Part shown: positions 9,143-17,689 of the stretch, piece after piece
Layout of the letters: each line of letters starts with the position of its first letter
Numbering within the stretch: position 1 is the first letter of the stretch
Source of the DNA: Nonomuraea sp. MG754425
GTDB taxonomy: Bacteria > Actinomycetota > Actinomycetes > Streptosporangiales > Streptosporangiaceae
Assembly (NCBI RefSeq): GCF_021699195.1
Contig: NZ_SSXE01000013.1
Location: 1-64,000 of the forward strand
Reading direction: 5' to 3'
DNA length: 64,000 bases
The notes under the pieces: generated by a model
Databases searched by the model: none
What the model was told of the DNA's origin: nothing
Seen by the model: only the letters and a program-made list of their open reading frames with translations
Translations under genes and position numbers: made by a program

Positions 9143-9550
9143 CTATCCGTGGCGGGTCGGCCCCACCCGCGTGGGGGTGATGAGCATGACGAGGCGGCGC
9201 TCACGGGTCATGGCGGCCCGGTAGTCGTCCCAGTCGGGATGCTCACCCGAGATGTCGCGGTAGTACGAGATCAGCGGTTCCATCGCCTCGGGCAGGGAGA
9301 CCAGCTCCGCCGTGCCGTCGATCTGGATCCACTCCCCGAAGAAGCGGTCGGTGAAGACGCACAGCGACACCTCGGGGTCGCGGCGCGCGTTGAGTGCCTT
9401 GACCGCCGTCTCCCTGGTGCTGATGACCACCCGGCCGTCCTGGACTCCCGCCGTGACCGGTGACATCTGCGGGCGCCCGTCGCGATGCCGGGTCAGCAGG
9501 ACGGCGTGGTGGTTGCCGCGGAGAAAGGCGAGTGCCTTGTCGAGATCCAT
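9143..9550 (-). CDS. PPOX-class (split-barrel) flavin/F420-dependent enzyme
   Basis: 135 residues. The pyridoxamine-5'-phosphate-oxidase-like fold shows as HAVLLTRHRDGRPQMSPV, then VVISTRETAVKALNARRDP and VSLCVF, and WIQIDGTAELV, the pattern of small F420- or FMN-binding reductases common in actinobacteria. It probably reduces an unsaturated or heteroaromatic substrate in the cytoplasm; the cofactor cannot be fixed by eye. The start is the ATG at 9550, since residues upstream of it do not belong to the family. It converges with the thiolase gene. Confidence 0.8.
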   Translation of the reverse strand: MDLDKALAFLRGNHHAVLLTRHRDGRPQMSPVTAGVQDGRVVISTRETAVKALNARRDPEVSLCVFTDRFFGEWIQIDGTAELVSLPEAMEPLISYYRDISGEHPDWDDYRAAMTRERRLVMLITPTRVGPTRHG

Positions 9551-9603
9551 GACCCCATGATGGCGCGCCCGTGCTTGTGGCACGGGCGCGGGGATGGCTG
9601 GGC

Positions 9604-9837
9604 CTAGATGAAGCCCATACGGTTACGGCGGTGCCGCTCGTGCTCGTGGACGATGGCGGCGGCGTAGCCGTGGGTCAGCCCGTGCTCGTCGGCGAGCCAG
9701 TTGGCCCGCTCGTCACACCGTAGGAAAGCCGGGCCGTTGTCGATGGCTTGAAACCACTCGGGGAGTTCGCGTCCCGTGATCGTCGGGACTCTTGCGATGA
9801 GCTTCGTCTGCGTCTCCGGTGAGTGGTTCAAGGACAT
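9604..9837 (-). CDS. DUF4287 small protein
   Basis: 77 residues. The sequence (LPEWFQAIDNGP, ERANWLADEHGLTHGYAAAIVHEHER) matches the short helical DUF4287 family, found alone or beside DUF5655 in actinobacteria; no biochemical role is established. The start is ATG 9837, four bases after a clear GGAGGT ribosome site, which rules out the longer in-frame reading. Transcribed alone toward the PPOX gene. Confidence 0.75.
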   Translation of the reverse strand: MSLNHSPETQTKLIARVPTITGRELPEWFQAIDNGPAFLRCDERANWLADEHGLTHGYAAAIVHEHERHRRNRMGFI

Positions 9838-10005
9838 GGGCACCTCCGCGGATTGGGGTCCTTTGCTTGACACTGCAACACTGACGTGCGAATGGCAAGC
9901 CCCAAGCCCGGCTTCGTCCCGTGACGGTAGGTAGATTTTCGGTCGCACAACGAGAGGGCCCCGCCCGAACGGCGGAGCCCTCCCGGATGTCGCGGAGCTG
10001 AACGG

Positions 10006-10800
10006 CTAGTCGCTACTGGTGAAATAGCTGACGAACCGCAGCACCTCCAGGTAGATCCACACCAGGCTCAGCGTCAGGCCGAAGGCGCACTGCCAGGCGA
10101 ACTTCTCCGGGGCGCCCTGCTTGACGCCCTGCTCGATCGAGTCGAAGTCGAGCAGCAGGAAGAAGCAGCCGAGCAGGATCATCGCGACGCTGAAGATCCA
10201 GCCGAGCGGGCTGTCGGTACGCAGGCCCAGCCCGCCGTCGTTGAACATCCCGACGATCAGGTTGACCAGCATCAGCCCGACCGCCGCGATGCCGGCGGCG
10301 ACCACGAACTTCACCAGCTTGGGTGTCACGCGGACGATGCGCAGGGAGTAGACGGTCAGCACCGCGCCGAACGCGAAGGCGGTGCCGAGTACCGCCTGCA
10401 GCACGACGCCGCTGACCATGCCCTCGAAAACGGAGCTGATCTTGCCCAGGAACACGCCCTCGGCGACCGCGTACGCCAGGATGAGCGCCGGGTTGGTGCT
10501 CATCGTGAACGAGGCGATCAGCCCGAGGATCAGCGCGATGACGGCCGCGCCGATCGCCACCATGGGCGGGACGTTGAAATACCAGGCCGCGGCGGCGGCC
10601 ACGACGAGCGCCCCGAGGGTCAAGAACCCTCGGACCACGACGTCGTCGAGCGTCATGGTCCGGTACGCCGGTTGGGACGGTGGTGCGTACGACGGCGAGT
10701 CGTACATGTGCTGGAGCTGGTCGGGGGACGGGGTGGGACCGGCCCAGCCCGTCGCGGACTGCTGCCGCGACCTGCTGAAAACGGGGTTCTTGCTCTCCAT
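10006..10800 (-). CDS. Bax inhibitor-1/YccA family membrane protein
   Basis: 264 residues. A hydrophilic, Pro/Ser-rich cytoplasmic N-terminus (about 60 residues, with MYDSPSYAPPSQPAY) is followed by about seven transmembrane helices. The LLDFDSIEQGVKQGAP stretch near the C-terminus carries the acidic residues conserved in BI-1/LFG pH-gated calcium-leak channels. The role in bacteria is poorly known; membrane stress or ion homeostasis is the family expectation. The start is ATG 10800, after GGAGG. A stretch of about 550 bp without genes precedes it. Confidence 0.88.
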   Translation of the reverse strand: MESKNPVFSRSRQQSATGWAGPTPSPDQLQHMYDSPSYAPPSQPAYRTMTLDDVVVRGFLTLGALVVAAAAAWYFNVPPMVAIGAAVIALILGLIASFTMSTNPALILAYAVAEGVFLGKISSVFEGMVSGVVLQAVLGTAFAFGAVLTVYSLRIVRVTPKLVKFVVAAGIAAVGLMLVNLIVGMFNDGGLGLRTDSPLGWIFSVAMILLGCFFLLLDFDSIEQGVKQGAPEKFAWQCAFGLTLSLVWIYLEVLRFVSYFTSSD

Positions 10801-11351
10801 CGCTGCCTCCTGTGTCGCCGAGCCTACGGGGCCTGGCGGCACCTTGGTCAACTGACGCTCAGATCGATGTTCATTCGGGACTTCGGCTGGGATCACAACG
10901 AACGTGCACGCGACGGAGTTCCCAGGTCGCCCGGCATCGGGGAAATCTTCCCACGGACGGCCCCGGCGGGCCGACGTCCGGCCCGCACGACCCGGCCGGC
11001 CGCTATGCACGTTTCCCCGTCCGCGAAAACCCGGTGGTAAAGCGTAGTCAACCATTCACGGAAAGAAACTCCGGCAAAGCCGGGACAGGGCAGAAAACCG
11101 GCAGGTTGTCAATATCCGTACGAGGACGAAAAGTTTTCGAGCCGGCAAACGGAGATGCCGCGCGCACGCCCAGCGATGGTGAGCTTACTCTCCCGGTCCG
11201 CACGCCTCCCGACCGGTACGGCGCCGGGCATCCACCACCAGTGATCGCCTGGTGACAGGACAACTCCATAACGACTCGATATCGAAAGACGCGCACCTGA
11301 GGGGACCCAGTACCGCAGTCCCGATAAAAGTCCAGGTCAGCGACCTAAAGC
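10801..11351. other. Gene-free stretch between the BI-1 gene and the tRNA gene
   Basis: About 550 bp with visibly lower G+C and no convincing codon pattern on either strand. Short open frames here lack ribosome sites and recognisable domains. A small CCGGC–AAA–GCCGG hairpin lies near 11070. I see no match to a riboswitch I know, though it forms the upstream region of the minus-strand BI-1 gene and could hold its promoter or a leader RNA. Confidence 0.4.
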
Positions 11352-11365
11352 GCCAATAAGTTGGC
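11352..11365 (-). terminator. Short hairpin just 3' of the tRNA gene
   Basis: GCCAA at 11352–11356 pairs with TTGGC at 11361–11365 (loop of 4), four bases past the tRNA discriminator on the minus strand. It is likely a processing or termination signal. Confidence 0.45.
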
Positions 11366-11368
11366 AAG

Positions 11369-11441
11369 TGCCCCCGGCGGGATTCGAACCCGCACGTCAA
11401 CCCTTTTAAGGGGTTTGCCTCTGCCATTGGGCTACGGGGGC
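11369..11441 (-). tRNA. tRNA with anticodon UAA (decodes UUA, Leu) but class I short variable loop
   Basis: 73 nt folded by hand: acceptor GCCCCCG/CGGGGGC, D stem GCC/GGC, anticodon stem AACCC/GGGTT with loop CTTAAAA, a five-base variable region GACGT, T arm GCGGG–TTCGAAT–CCCGC, and discriminator A. CCA is not encoded. The loop gives anticodon UAA, reading the rare UUA codon. Canonical bacterial tRNA-Leu, including Streptomyces bldA, has a long extra arm; this one does not. The charged amino acid is therefore uncertain: Leu by codon, but with atypical structure. It stands alone, just downstream of the deformylase-like gene. Confidence 0.8.
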
Positions 11442-11490
11442 GCCGTAATCATACGAAACAGACCATGCTTCCGAGGAGCACAACTTCGCA

Positions 11491-12015
11491 TCAGGCGTCA
11501 CAAGTGTGAAGTCTGCGGTGAAGTGATAGCGCTCCCGGGACTCTGTCCAAGAAGAGTAGACCGTCCAGATGGTCCAGTTGGTGCTGAATGCACCGAGCTT
11601 CGATCGCATCCGCTTCGATGGTGACCGCCTCGCCGGTGCCTGGCAAATGCCCATGTACGGTGATACGCGTCGCCCGGCGCACATCAGCCACGAGCCCCGG
11701 GACGGACGCGCACCCCTCCCGCCCCTCGTCCCAATGGGACGCCCTGGCGAGCCGTGGATTGGCCACGACGAGCTCTCCGGCCCACGATCGGCTCCGGGGA
11801 TGACGCCGGGCGTCAAAGGCGATCAGCCGCCAGCTCAGGCCGATCTGGGGAGCGGCCAGCCCGGCTGTGACGGGCACGCGGCGCAGGGTGGCGAGCAGAT
11901 CGGCCGCGGCGGTCACGACCTCGGGGGCGGCCGGGTCCACCGGGGCGGCCACGGCCGACAGGAGGGGGTGCGGGGCGCGGAGCAGCTCGCGGGCCGTACC
12001 CCCCGGCCCCGTCAA
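11491..12015 (-). CDS. Peptide deformylase-like protein with altered catalytic motif
   Basis: 174 residues. The three deformylase motifs are recognisable: AGLAAPQIG at 51–59 (family GxGxAAxQ), EGCAS at 100–104 with the metal-binding Cys, and HQLDH at 145–149, where the family has HExDH. The catalytic Glu is replaced by Gln (codon CAA instead of GAA), while both His and the Cys metal ligands remain. It may bind metal without removing N-formyl groups, or act on something else. It starts at TTG 12015, overlapping the ACT gene's stop (TTGA), so translation is coupled. Confidence 0.8.
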   Translation of the reverse strand: MTGPGGTARELLRAPHPLLSAVAAPVDPAAPEVVTAAADLLATLRRVPVTAGLAAPQIGLSWRLIAFDARRHPRSRSWAGELVVANPRLARASHWDEGREGCASVPGLVADVRRATRITVHGHLPGTGEAVTIEADAIEARCIQHQLDHLDGLLFLDRVPGALSLHRRLHTCDA

Positions 12016-12524
12016 AGCAGGTCCGGTTCGACAGGCCGGAAGGTGATGTCGGAGTCGAGCCCGGCGCCGACGGCCGCCAGCCTGCGCATGAGCGCCGCCA
12101 CGTCCACCTGCTTCGGCAGCTCGACGTCGGCGATCAGCACGTAGAGCCGGCCGGTGAGCCGGGTGCTCATGCCGGTGATGTTGCCGCCGTCCGCGGCGAG
12201 CACCGCGCTGACGGCGGAGATGATGCCCGGCCGGTCCGGGCCGTGCACGGTCAGCACGTATCCGAGCCCACCACCCTCCTCGCAGAAATGCCTGCTGGCC
12301 TTGATCGCCGAAGCGGTGACCACGAGATCGGGCATCCGGAGCCGTTGCGTCAGCTCGGCGGAGTCCAGCTCGCCGGACACGAGCAGCATCATCGCGATGT
12401 GGCCGCCGAGCAACGTCATGGTCGAGTCCTGGATGTTCGCCCCGCAGTCGGCGAGCGAACCGGTGACCGCGGCGATCACGCCGGGCCGGTCGACGCCGAG
12501 CACGGTCACCGCTGATAGACCCAC
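12012..12524 (-). CDS. Tandem ACT-domain protein (GcvR-like)
   Basis: 170 residues with two ACT domains: residues 5–80 (VTVLGVDRPGVIAAVTGSLA, then IQDSTMTLLGGHIAMMLLV) and 90–165 (TVHGPDRPGIISAVSAVLA). This is the layout of glycine-cleavage repressor-like amino-acid sensors. It has no DNA-binding or enzyme domain and probably senses an amino acid in the cytoplasm; the target is unknown. The start is GTG 12524. Its stop overlaps the start of the deformylase-like gene, suggesting the two proteins work together. Confidence 0.85.
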   Translation of the reverse strand: MGLSAVTVLGVDRPGVIAAVTGSLADCGANIQDSTMTLLGGHIAMMLLVSGELDSAELTQRLRMPDLVVTASAIKASRHFCEEGGGLGYVLTVHGPDRPGIISAVSAVLAADGGNITGMSTRLTGRLYVLIADVELPKQVDVAALMRRLAAVGAGLDSDITFRPVEPDLL

Positions 12525-12604
12525 CCGTGGTACCCCTTCCGCTTGCGACCAGAGGCGCCGAGAGCGCCCCGGCGAAGGTTCGCCGGGGCGCCGCCGTCCC
12601 TGGG

Positions 12605-13921
12605 CTAGCGGCGAGTCGTCGCCACCGCGGCCCTGAAGCCCTCGCGTGGGTGCTCCATCTCACCCAGCGAGATCGTCTCGCGCTTGAAGAACAGGGCCAG
12701 GGTCCAATCGACGACGACACGGACCTTGCGGTTCAGCGTCGGCACCCGCGACAGATGGTAGGTCCGGTGCATGAACCACGCAGGGAATCCGCGAAGCTTG
12801 ACGCCATAGACATTGGCCACGCCCTGATGCAGGCCCAGTCCGGCCACCGATCCGACATACTTGTGGCGGTATTCGACCAGTTCCTCACCCCGCAGGTAGC
12901 GGACGATGTTGTCGGCCAGCACCTTGGCCTGGCGGACGGCGTGCTGGGCGTTGGGGGCGCAGTACTGACCGGGGTTGGTCACGTCCGGCACCCCGGCGGC
13001 GTCGCCGGCCGTGAAGGCGCCGGGCGCGCCCGCCACGGTGAGCAGCGCGGTGGCCTTGACCCGGCCGCGCTCGTCGAGCGGCAGGTCGCTGTCGTTCACC
13101 ACGGGGCTGGGCTTGACGCCGGCGGTCCACACGAGCGTGTCGGCGTCGAACTCGTCGCCGTCCGACAGCACCACGTGGCCGTCCTCGCAGGACTCCAGGC
13201 GGGTGTCGAGCTTGACGTCGATGCCGCGCTCGCGGAGCTGCTCCAGCGTCCACTTGCCCATCTCGGGGCCGACCTCGGGCAGCACCCGGTTCGTGGCCTC
13301 GACGAGGACCCAGCGGATGTCCGACGGCTGGATGTTGCGGTAGTAGCGCGTGGAGTCCTTGGCCATGTCCTCCAGCTCGGCGAGCGCCTCGACGCCCGCG
13401 AAGCCGGCCCCGACCACGACGAACGTCAGCGCCCTGCGCCGCGCTTCGACGTCTTCCGTCGACTCGGCCACGTCGAGCAGGTGCAGCACGCGGTTGCGCA
13501 GCGCGATGGCCTCGCCGACGGTCTTGAACCCGATGCCGATGTCGGTCAGCCCGGGAATGGGCAGCGTGCGCGAGATCGAGCCCGCGGCCATGACGATCAC
13601 GTCGTAGGCCACCTCGCGCGGCTCACCCGCCGCCGGCTGGAAGACGACCCTGCGGCCGGCGTGGTCGACCTTGGTCACCGTGCCGTTGAGTATGCGCACC
13701 TTGCGCAGGATCCGCCGCAGCGGGGCCACCATGTGGCGCGGCGAGAGGTTGCCCGCCGCCGCCTCCGGCAGGAACGGCTGGTAGGTCATGTAGGACTGGG
13801 GGTCGATGATCGTGATGCTGACCTGCCCGTCGCGCAGCTCGCGGCGGAGCCCGCGCTGCAGCCGCAGCGCCGTGTACAGCCCGACGTACCCACCACCGAC
13901 GATCACAATGTGCTTGTTCAT
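12605..13921 (-). CDS. ndh: Type II NADH dehydrogenase (FAD-dependent)
   Basis: 438 residues. The FAD-binding GGGYVG at 9–14 follows IVIV, the second dinucleotide fold is FVVVGAGFAGVE, and FTAGDAAG lies in the C-terminal FAD-contact block. The YMTYQPFLPEAAAG and QHAVRQAKVLADNI segments are typical of actinobacterial NDH-2. It passes electrons from NADH to menaquinone at the membrane without pumping protons. The C-terminal 60 residues (FMHRTYHLSRVPT, WTLALFFKRE) form the membrane-attachment region. The start is ATG 13921. Separate transcription unit from the ACT gene upstream of 12524. Confidence 0.92.
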   Translation of the reverse strand: MNKHIVIVGGGYVGLYTALRLQRGLRRELRDGQVSITIIDPQSYMTYQPFLPEAAAGNLSPRHMVAPLRRILRKVRILNGTVTKVDHAGRRVVFQPAAGEPREVAYDVIVMAAGSISRTLPIPGLTDIGIGFKTVGEAIALRNRVLHLLDVAESTEDVEARRRALTFVVVGAGFAGVEALAELEDMAKDSTRYYRNIQPSDIRWVLVEATNRVLPEVGPEMGKWTLEQLRERGIDVKLDTRLESCEDGHVVLSDGDEFDADTLVWTAGVKPSPVVNDSDLPLDERGRVKATALLTVAGAPGAFTAGDAAGVPDVTNPGQYCAPNAQHAVRQAKVLADNIVRYLRGEELVEYRHKYVGSVAGLGLHQGVANVYGVKLRGFPAWFMHRTYHLSRVPTLNRKVRVVVDWTLALFFKRETISLGEMEHPREGFRAAVATTRR

Positions 13922-14015
13922 CTTGCGGCCCCATCCCTTTGGAACGCTTGTGAAACTATTCACAAGACTACGCCAGTGCCTCCCTGCGAATCCAATCCGT
14001 GGGTGGTGGGACGCG

Positions 14016-14810
14016 TCACACAGCCAGTGACCTGGCCCTGGAGAAGATGTCGTCCAGCATTTGGGCGGTGACACGGCCGGTGAAGGTGTTCTGCTGGCTG
14101 GGGTGGTAGCAGCCGACGAGCGTGACAGGACGCTCACCGTGTGTCACCTCCGCCTCGGCCCCGTGGCCGAACGGCGGGCGGCTGCGCGGCAGGGTGTAGC
14201 CGGCCTCCCTGAGCGCGGGCCACATGGCCTGCCAGGCGTAGCCGCCGAGGGCCACGATCACCCGCGCGTACGGCGCGACCAGTTCCATCTCCCGCGCCAT
14301 CCAGGGGAAGCAGGCGGCCTTCTCCGACGGCAGCGGCTTGTTCGCGGGCGGCGCGCAGCGCACCGACGCCAGCACGCGCGTGCCAATCAGCCGCTGCCCG
14401 TCGCCCGCGTGCGTGCTGGTCTCCTGCGTGGCCAGGCCGCAGCGGTGCAGCGCGGCGAACAGCCAGTCGCCGCTGCGGTCGCCGGTGAAGATGCGCCCGG
14501 TCCGGTTGCCGCCGTGGGCGGCCGGGGCCAGCCCGACCAGCAGGATCCGCGGCTGCTCGGCCCCCCAGCCGGGGACCGGACGGCCCCAGTACGTCTCGTC
14601 CGCGAACGCGCGCCGCTTCACCCGCGCCACCTCCTCGCGCCACTCCACCAGACGCGGGCACGCGCGGCAGACCGACTGCCGGGCCGTGAGCTCCGCGAGG
14701 TCGCCGGAGCCGGCGGCCAGGCGGCGCACGTCGGCCGGGTCCGCGGCGACCGGGGTGCCGGCGTTCGCGGGGTCGTCGGGCCAGCCGGTGCCAGGAGGTA
14801 CGAAGCTCAT
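14016..14810 (-). CDS. Family 5 uracil-DNA glycosylase (UDGb)
   Basis: 264 residues. Four cysteines (48, 51, 152, 167) form the 4Fe–4S cluster of thermophile/actinobacterial UDGs. The active-site block [19 protein letters not shown] at 93–111 lacks the polar Asp/Asn of family 4, which marks family 5. The C-terminal [13 protein letters not shown] is the leucine-loop block. It removes uracil and other deaminated bases from DNA. The start is the ATG at 14810. Confidence 0.92.
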   Translation of the reverse strand: MSFVPPGTGWPDDPANAGTPVAADPADVRRLAAGSGDLAELTARQSVCRACPRLVEWREEVARVKRRAFADETYWGRPVPGWGAEQPRILLVGLAPAAHGGNRTGRIFTGDRSGDWLFAALHRCGLATQETSTHAGDGQRLIGTRVLASVRCAPPANKPLPSEKAACFPWMAREMELVAPYARVIVALGGYAWQAMWPALREAGYTLPRSRPPFGHGAEAEVTHGERPVTLVGCYHPSQQNTFTGRVTAQMLDDIFSRARSLAV

Positions 14811-14870
14811 GACAACGATGGTGCCCGATCACCACCCGTGCCCGGGCGCGTCCTCCTCAGGACAACGGAA

Positions 14871-14902
14871 AACCGGGTGGCCCCGAAAGGAGCCACCCGG
14901 TT
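14871..14902 (-). terminator. Intrinsic terminator of the secreted three-module gene
   Basis: A perfect 11-bp stem (AACCGGGTGGC at 14871–14881 with 14892–14902, loop of 10) lies 33 bp past the stop at 14935. On the minus strand it runs into TTTTCC, giving a short U-tract. Confidence 0.8.
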
Positions 14903-14934
14903 CGACCGGTGAAACGTCGTGCCGCCCAGGTTCC

Positions 14935-16053
14935 TTACGGAGCCGGGGTGCAGGCGTAGGACACGGTCTCGGTGTCGCTGCCGCCGGGGCCGGAGACCGA
15001 GAGGGTCACGTTGCCGCTCTTGGCCTCGCCGTTGATCGGCGTCGAGGAGAAGCCGTTGACGGGCTGGGAGCCGCCGTTGGCGCCGACCTCGACCTCACCG
15101 CTGCTCAGCACGGCGCCGTTCAGCGCCCAGCTGTAGCGGATCTTGCCCGCGACGTTCGAGGTGACCGAGCCCGTCGCGGTGACCGTGCAGTCGCTGCTGG
15201 TCGTCACCGAGGCGGACGCCGAGATCTTGCCGTCACGCGCGTCGGGGGACTTGTGGTCGCCGCGGTGGTCGCCGCCCCTGTTCTCGTCCTTGCACCAGAC
15301 CTTGTAGTAGGCGCGGTTGGAGGACGTGGCGTCGGGGCTGAGGACCTGAAGCTGCGCCCAGCCGCGCTGGCTGTGACGCGGGGCGATGCCGAAGCCGACC
15401 TTGCGGGCGTCGCGGACCTTGATCTTGCCGTAGTCGACCACTTCGCCGTTGAGGACCCAGCGGTAACGCACCCACGACGGGCGGTTGGTCTTGATCAGGC
15501 CGACGAAGTCGATCTTGTCACTACGGGTGTCGCAGCTTCCGGCGTACGAGCTCGGGCTGGCCCAGGCGCTGGCCGAGACCGAGACGTCGAGGTGCGTACG
15601 GACGTTGTCCTGCGGCTTCTCACAGGAGACGGAGAAGTAGCCCTTCTTCGAGGTGACCTTCTTGGGACCGAGGACCTGGACGGCCTCCCAGCCCTTGACG
15701 TCTTCCTTGAAGGTGATGGACTGCTTGACCGTCACCGTCTTGGTGCCCTTGCCCTTGAGCTTGATCACGCTGACCTTGCTCTTGGACCCGTCACCGTGGA
15801 GCCAGCGGTAGGCCAGCTCCGTCTTGCCCTTGACGGGCACCTTGATCTGCGCCGCGAAGTTGACCTTGGACGGGCACGAACCCTGGTAGTCACCCGGCGT
15901 GGCCTTCGGCGCGGAGACCGAGACCTTGGGCGCGGCCTTGGCCGAGGTGGCCGCCTGAGCGGGACTGGACATCAGGCCCGCGGACAGAGCGGCCAGCACC
16001 GCGGCCGACGCGCCGAACGCGGCGGCTTTACGTGCTAACCCAACAGACATCAT
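14935..16053 (-). CDS. Secreted protein with three tandem disulfide-bounded modules (no known family)
   Basis: 372 residues. A signal peptide (residues 1–35, cleavage after SPAQA) precedes three similar modules. Each is bounded by a cysteine pair: C60/C144, C174/C254, C289/C368, spacing 84, 80 and 79. Each carries an aromatic-Trp motif: YRWLHGDG, YRWVLNGEV, YSWALNGAV. Spacing and beta-rich composition suggest Ig-like extracellular domains. I do not recognise the family and see no catalytic motif, sortase signal or anchor, so it is probably released. The start is the first of two adjacent ATGs (16053), nine bases after GGAG; an in-frame ATG at 16068 is possible. Confidence 0.8.
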   Translation of the reverse strand: MMSVGLARKAAAFGASAAVLAALSAGLMSSPAQAATSAKAAPKVSVSAPKATPGDYQGSCPSKVNFAAQIKVPVKGKTELAYRWLHGDGSKSKVSVIKLKGKGTKTVTVKQSITFKEDVKGWEAVQVLGPKKVTSKKGYFSVSCEKPQDNVRTHLDVSVSASAWASPSSYAGSCDTRSDKIDFVGLIKTNRPSWVRYRWVLNGEVVDYGKIKVRDARKVGFGIAPRHSQRGWAQLQVLSPDATSSNRAYYKVWCKDENRGGDHRGDHKSPDARDGKISASASVTTSSDCTVTATGSVTSNVAGKIRYSWALNGAVLSSGEVEVGANGGSQPVNGFSSTPINGEAKSGNVTLSVSGPGGSDTETVSYACTPAP

Positions 16054-16225
16054 GTGAGAGTGCTCCATTCCGTGAGGGAAGAGACGCGCTCGGGAACGGT
16101 CGCCACGCCGTCGCCTTCCGCGCACAGCGATATGGCAAAGCCCCCGTAATGCCCCTTTACTCAATCACAGTACTGAATGCACGCTCAACACGCGCCACCA
16201 ACCTGAAATGTCCTGATTTCTTCAG

Positions 16226-17176
16226 CTATCCGGCGAGGCTCCAGGCGATTCCATCGAGGATGTCGTGTTCACTCACCACGACCTGCGAAAACGCGAAACG
16301 GCGAACGATGCGGTCGAGAATAAGCGCGCCCGCGCCAATGACGTCCACCCGTCCCGGATGCATCACCGCAACCTCGGCCCGCTCACCATGGGTCATCGCC
16401 AGCAGCCGCCGCGTCACGTCGTGGACCTGCTCGGCCGAAATCCGCGCGTGATGAATCCGTTCGGGATCGTACTCCGGCAGGTCGAGCGCGATGCCCGCGA
16501 CCGTCGTCACCGAGCCCGCGAGACCCACGAGCGTGTGCGCCTCGCGTACGGGGACCTCGGCCTCGACCCGGTCGAGCGCGGCCTCGATGTCGGCCACCAC
16601 GGCCTCCAGGGCCGGCGCGGACGGCGGATCGCCCGCCGCGTCGCGCAGGTGCCGCTCGGTCAGGCGGACACAGCCGATGTCCACCGACAGCGCCGCCCGC
16701 GCGTGCTCGACGCCGACCACGAACTCCGTGGAGCCGCCGCCGATGTCCACCACCAGGTACGGGGGCAGCGGGCCCTGCGGCACCCCGGTCTCGGGCGACA
16801 GCCGCACCAGCCCCCTGGTCGCGCCCGTGAACGACAGCTCCGCCTCCTCCGAGCCCGACACCACCTCGGGCTCCACCCCGAAGATCTCGCGGACCCCGTC
16901 CACGAACTCGTGCCGGTTAACCGCGTCGCGCGTCGCGCTCGTCGCCACCACGCGGGTGGCCTCGGCGCCGTGCCGTCCGATCAGGTCCTGGTAGGAGCGC
17001 ATCGCCTGGAACGTGCGGGCCAGCGCGTCGGGCGCCAGCCGGCCCGTGCGGTCCACGCCCTGCCCCAGGCGGACGATCTCCATCCGCCGCTCGACCTCCG
17101 TCAGCTCGCCGTCGCCGACGTCGGCGACGAGCAGGCGCACGGAGTTGGTGCCGCAGTCGATGGCCGCTACACGCAT
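16226..17176 (-). CDS. Ppx/GppA-family exopolyphosphatase / pppGpp phosphatase
   Basis: 316 residues. ASKHA-fold phosphatase: AIDCGTNSVRLLVAD (phosphate 1), VVATSATRDAVN, VVDIGGGSTEFVVG (phosphate 2), GLAGSVTTVAGI. The short form without the C-terminal HD domain is usual in actinobacteria. It hydrolyses the ends of inorganic polyphosphate or the 5' phosphate of pppGpp. The start overlaps the DUF501 stop by 10 bp, so it closes the enolase–ftsB–DUF501 run. Confidence 0.92.
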   Translation of the reverse strand: MRVAAIDCGTNSVRLLVADVGDGELTEVERRMEIVRLGQGVDRTGRLAPDALARTFQAMRSYQDLIGRHGAEATRVVATSATRDAVNRHEFVDGVREIFGVEPEVVSGSEEAELSFTGATRGLVRLSPETGVPQGPLPPYLVVDIGGGSTEFVVGVEHARAALSVDIGCVRLTERHLRDAAGDPPSAPALEAVVADIEAALDRVEAEVPVREAHTLVGLAGSVTTVAGIALDLPEYDPERIHHARISAEQVHDVTRRLLAMTHGERAEVAVMHPGRVDVIGAGALILDRIVRRFAFSQVVVSEHDILDGIAWSLAG

Positions 17177-17658
17177 GGTCCGTCACTCCACCAGTCGGGG
17201 AGGGCGTCCAGCGCCTCCCTGCCGAACGGGTTCGTCCCGGGGGCCGCCAGCTCGTGCGCCACGAGCGCGTGCAGGCACTTGACCCGCTCCGGCATGCCGC
17301 CCGTGCTCTGCATGTCACGCGGGAGCGGCTCCAGGCCCGCGTCCGCGGCCGCCTCGTCGCGCCTGGCCACGTAGTCGTCGTGGGCGGCCCGGTAGGCCGC
17401 CGCCAGCTCGGGCTCGGTGGCCAGCCTGGCCTGCATCTCCCGCATCAGGCCCGAGCCCTCCAGCGTGCCGATCGCCGAGGCCGCCTTGGGGCAGGTCAGG
17501 TAGTACAGGGTCGGGAACGGCGAGCCGTCGGGCAGCCTGGGCGCGGTCTCGACCACGTCGGGGTTGCCGCACGGGCAGCGGTGCGCCACCCCGCGCAGCC
17601 CTCTGGGCGGCCGGCCGAGCTGCTTCTCGACGACCTCGGCGTCCTTGCTGTCCAACAC
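17167..17658 (-). CDS. DUF501 protein
   Basis: 163 residues. The opening VVEKQLGRPPRGLRGVAHRC and the cysteine pair RCPCG, then LYYLTCP, are the DUF501 signature; three clustered cysteines and a later KCLHA suggest metal binding. This protein is conserved in actinobacteria between ftsB and ppx/gppA, exactly as here; its function is not established. The start is GTG 17658 with GGAAGGA just upstream. Confidence 0.88.
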   Translation of the reverse strand: MLDSKDAEVVEKQLGRPPRGLRGVAHRCPCGNPDVVETAPRLPDGSPFPTLYYLTCPKAASAIGTLEGSGLMREMQARLATEPELAAAYRAAHDDYVARRDEAAADAGLEPLPRDMQSTGGMPERVKCLHALVAHELAAPGTNPFGREALDALPDWWSDGPCV

Positions 17659-17689
17659 GTTCCTTCCACATCGGGGGATCCGGGGCCTG

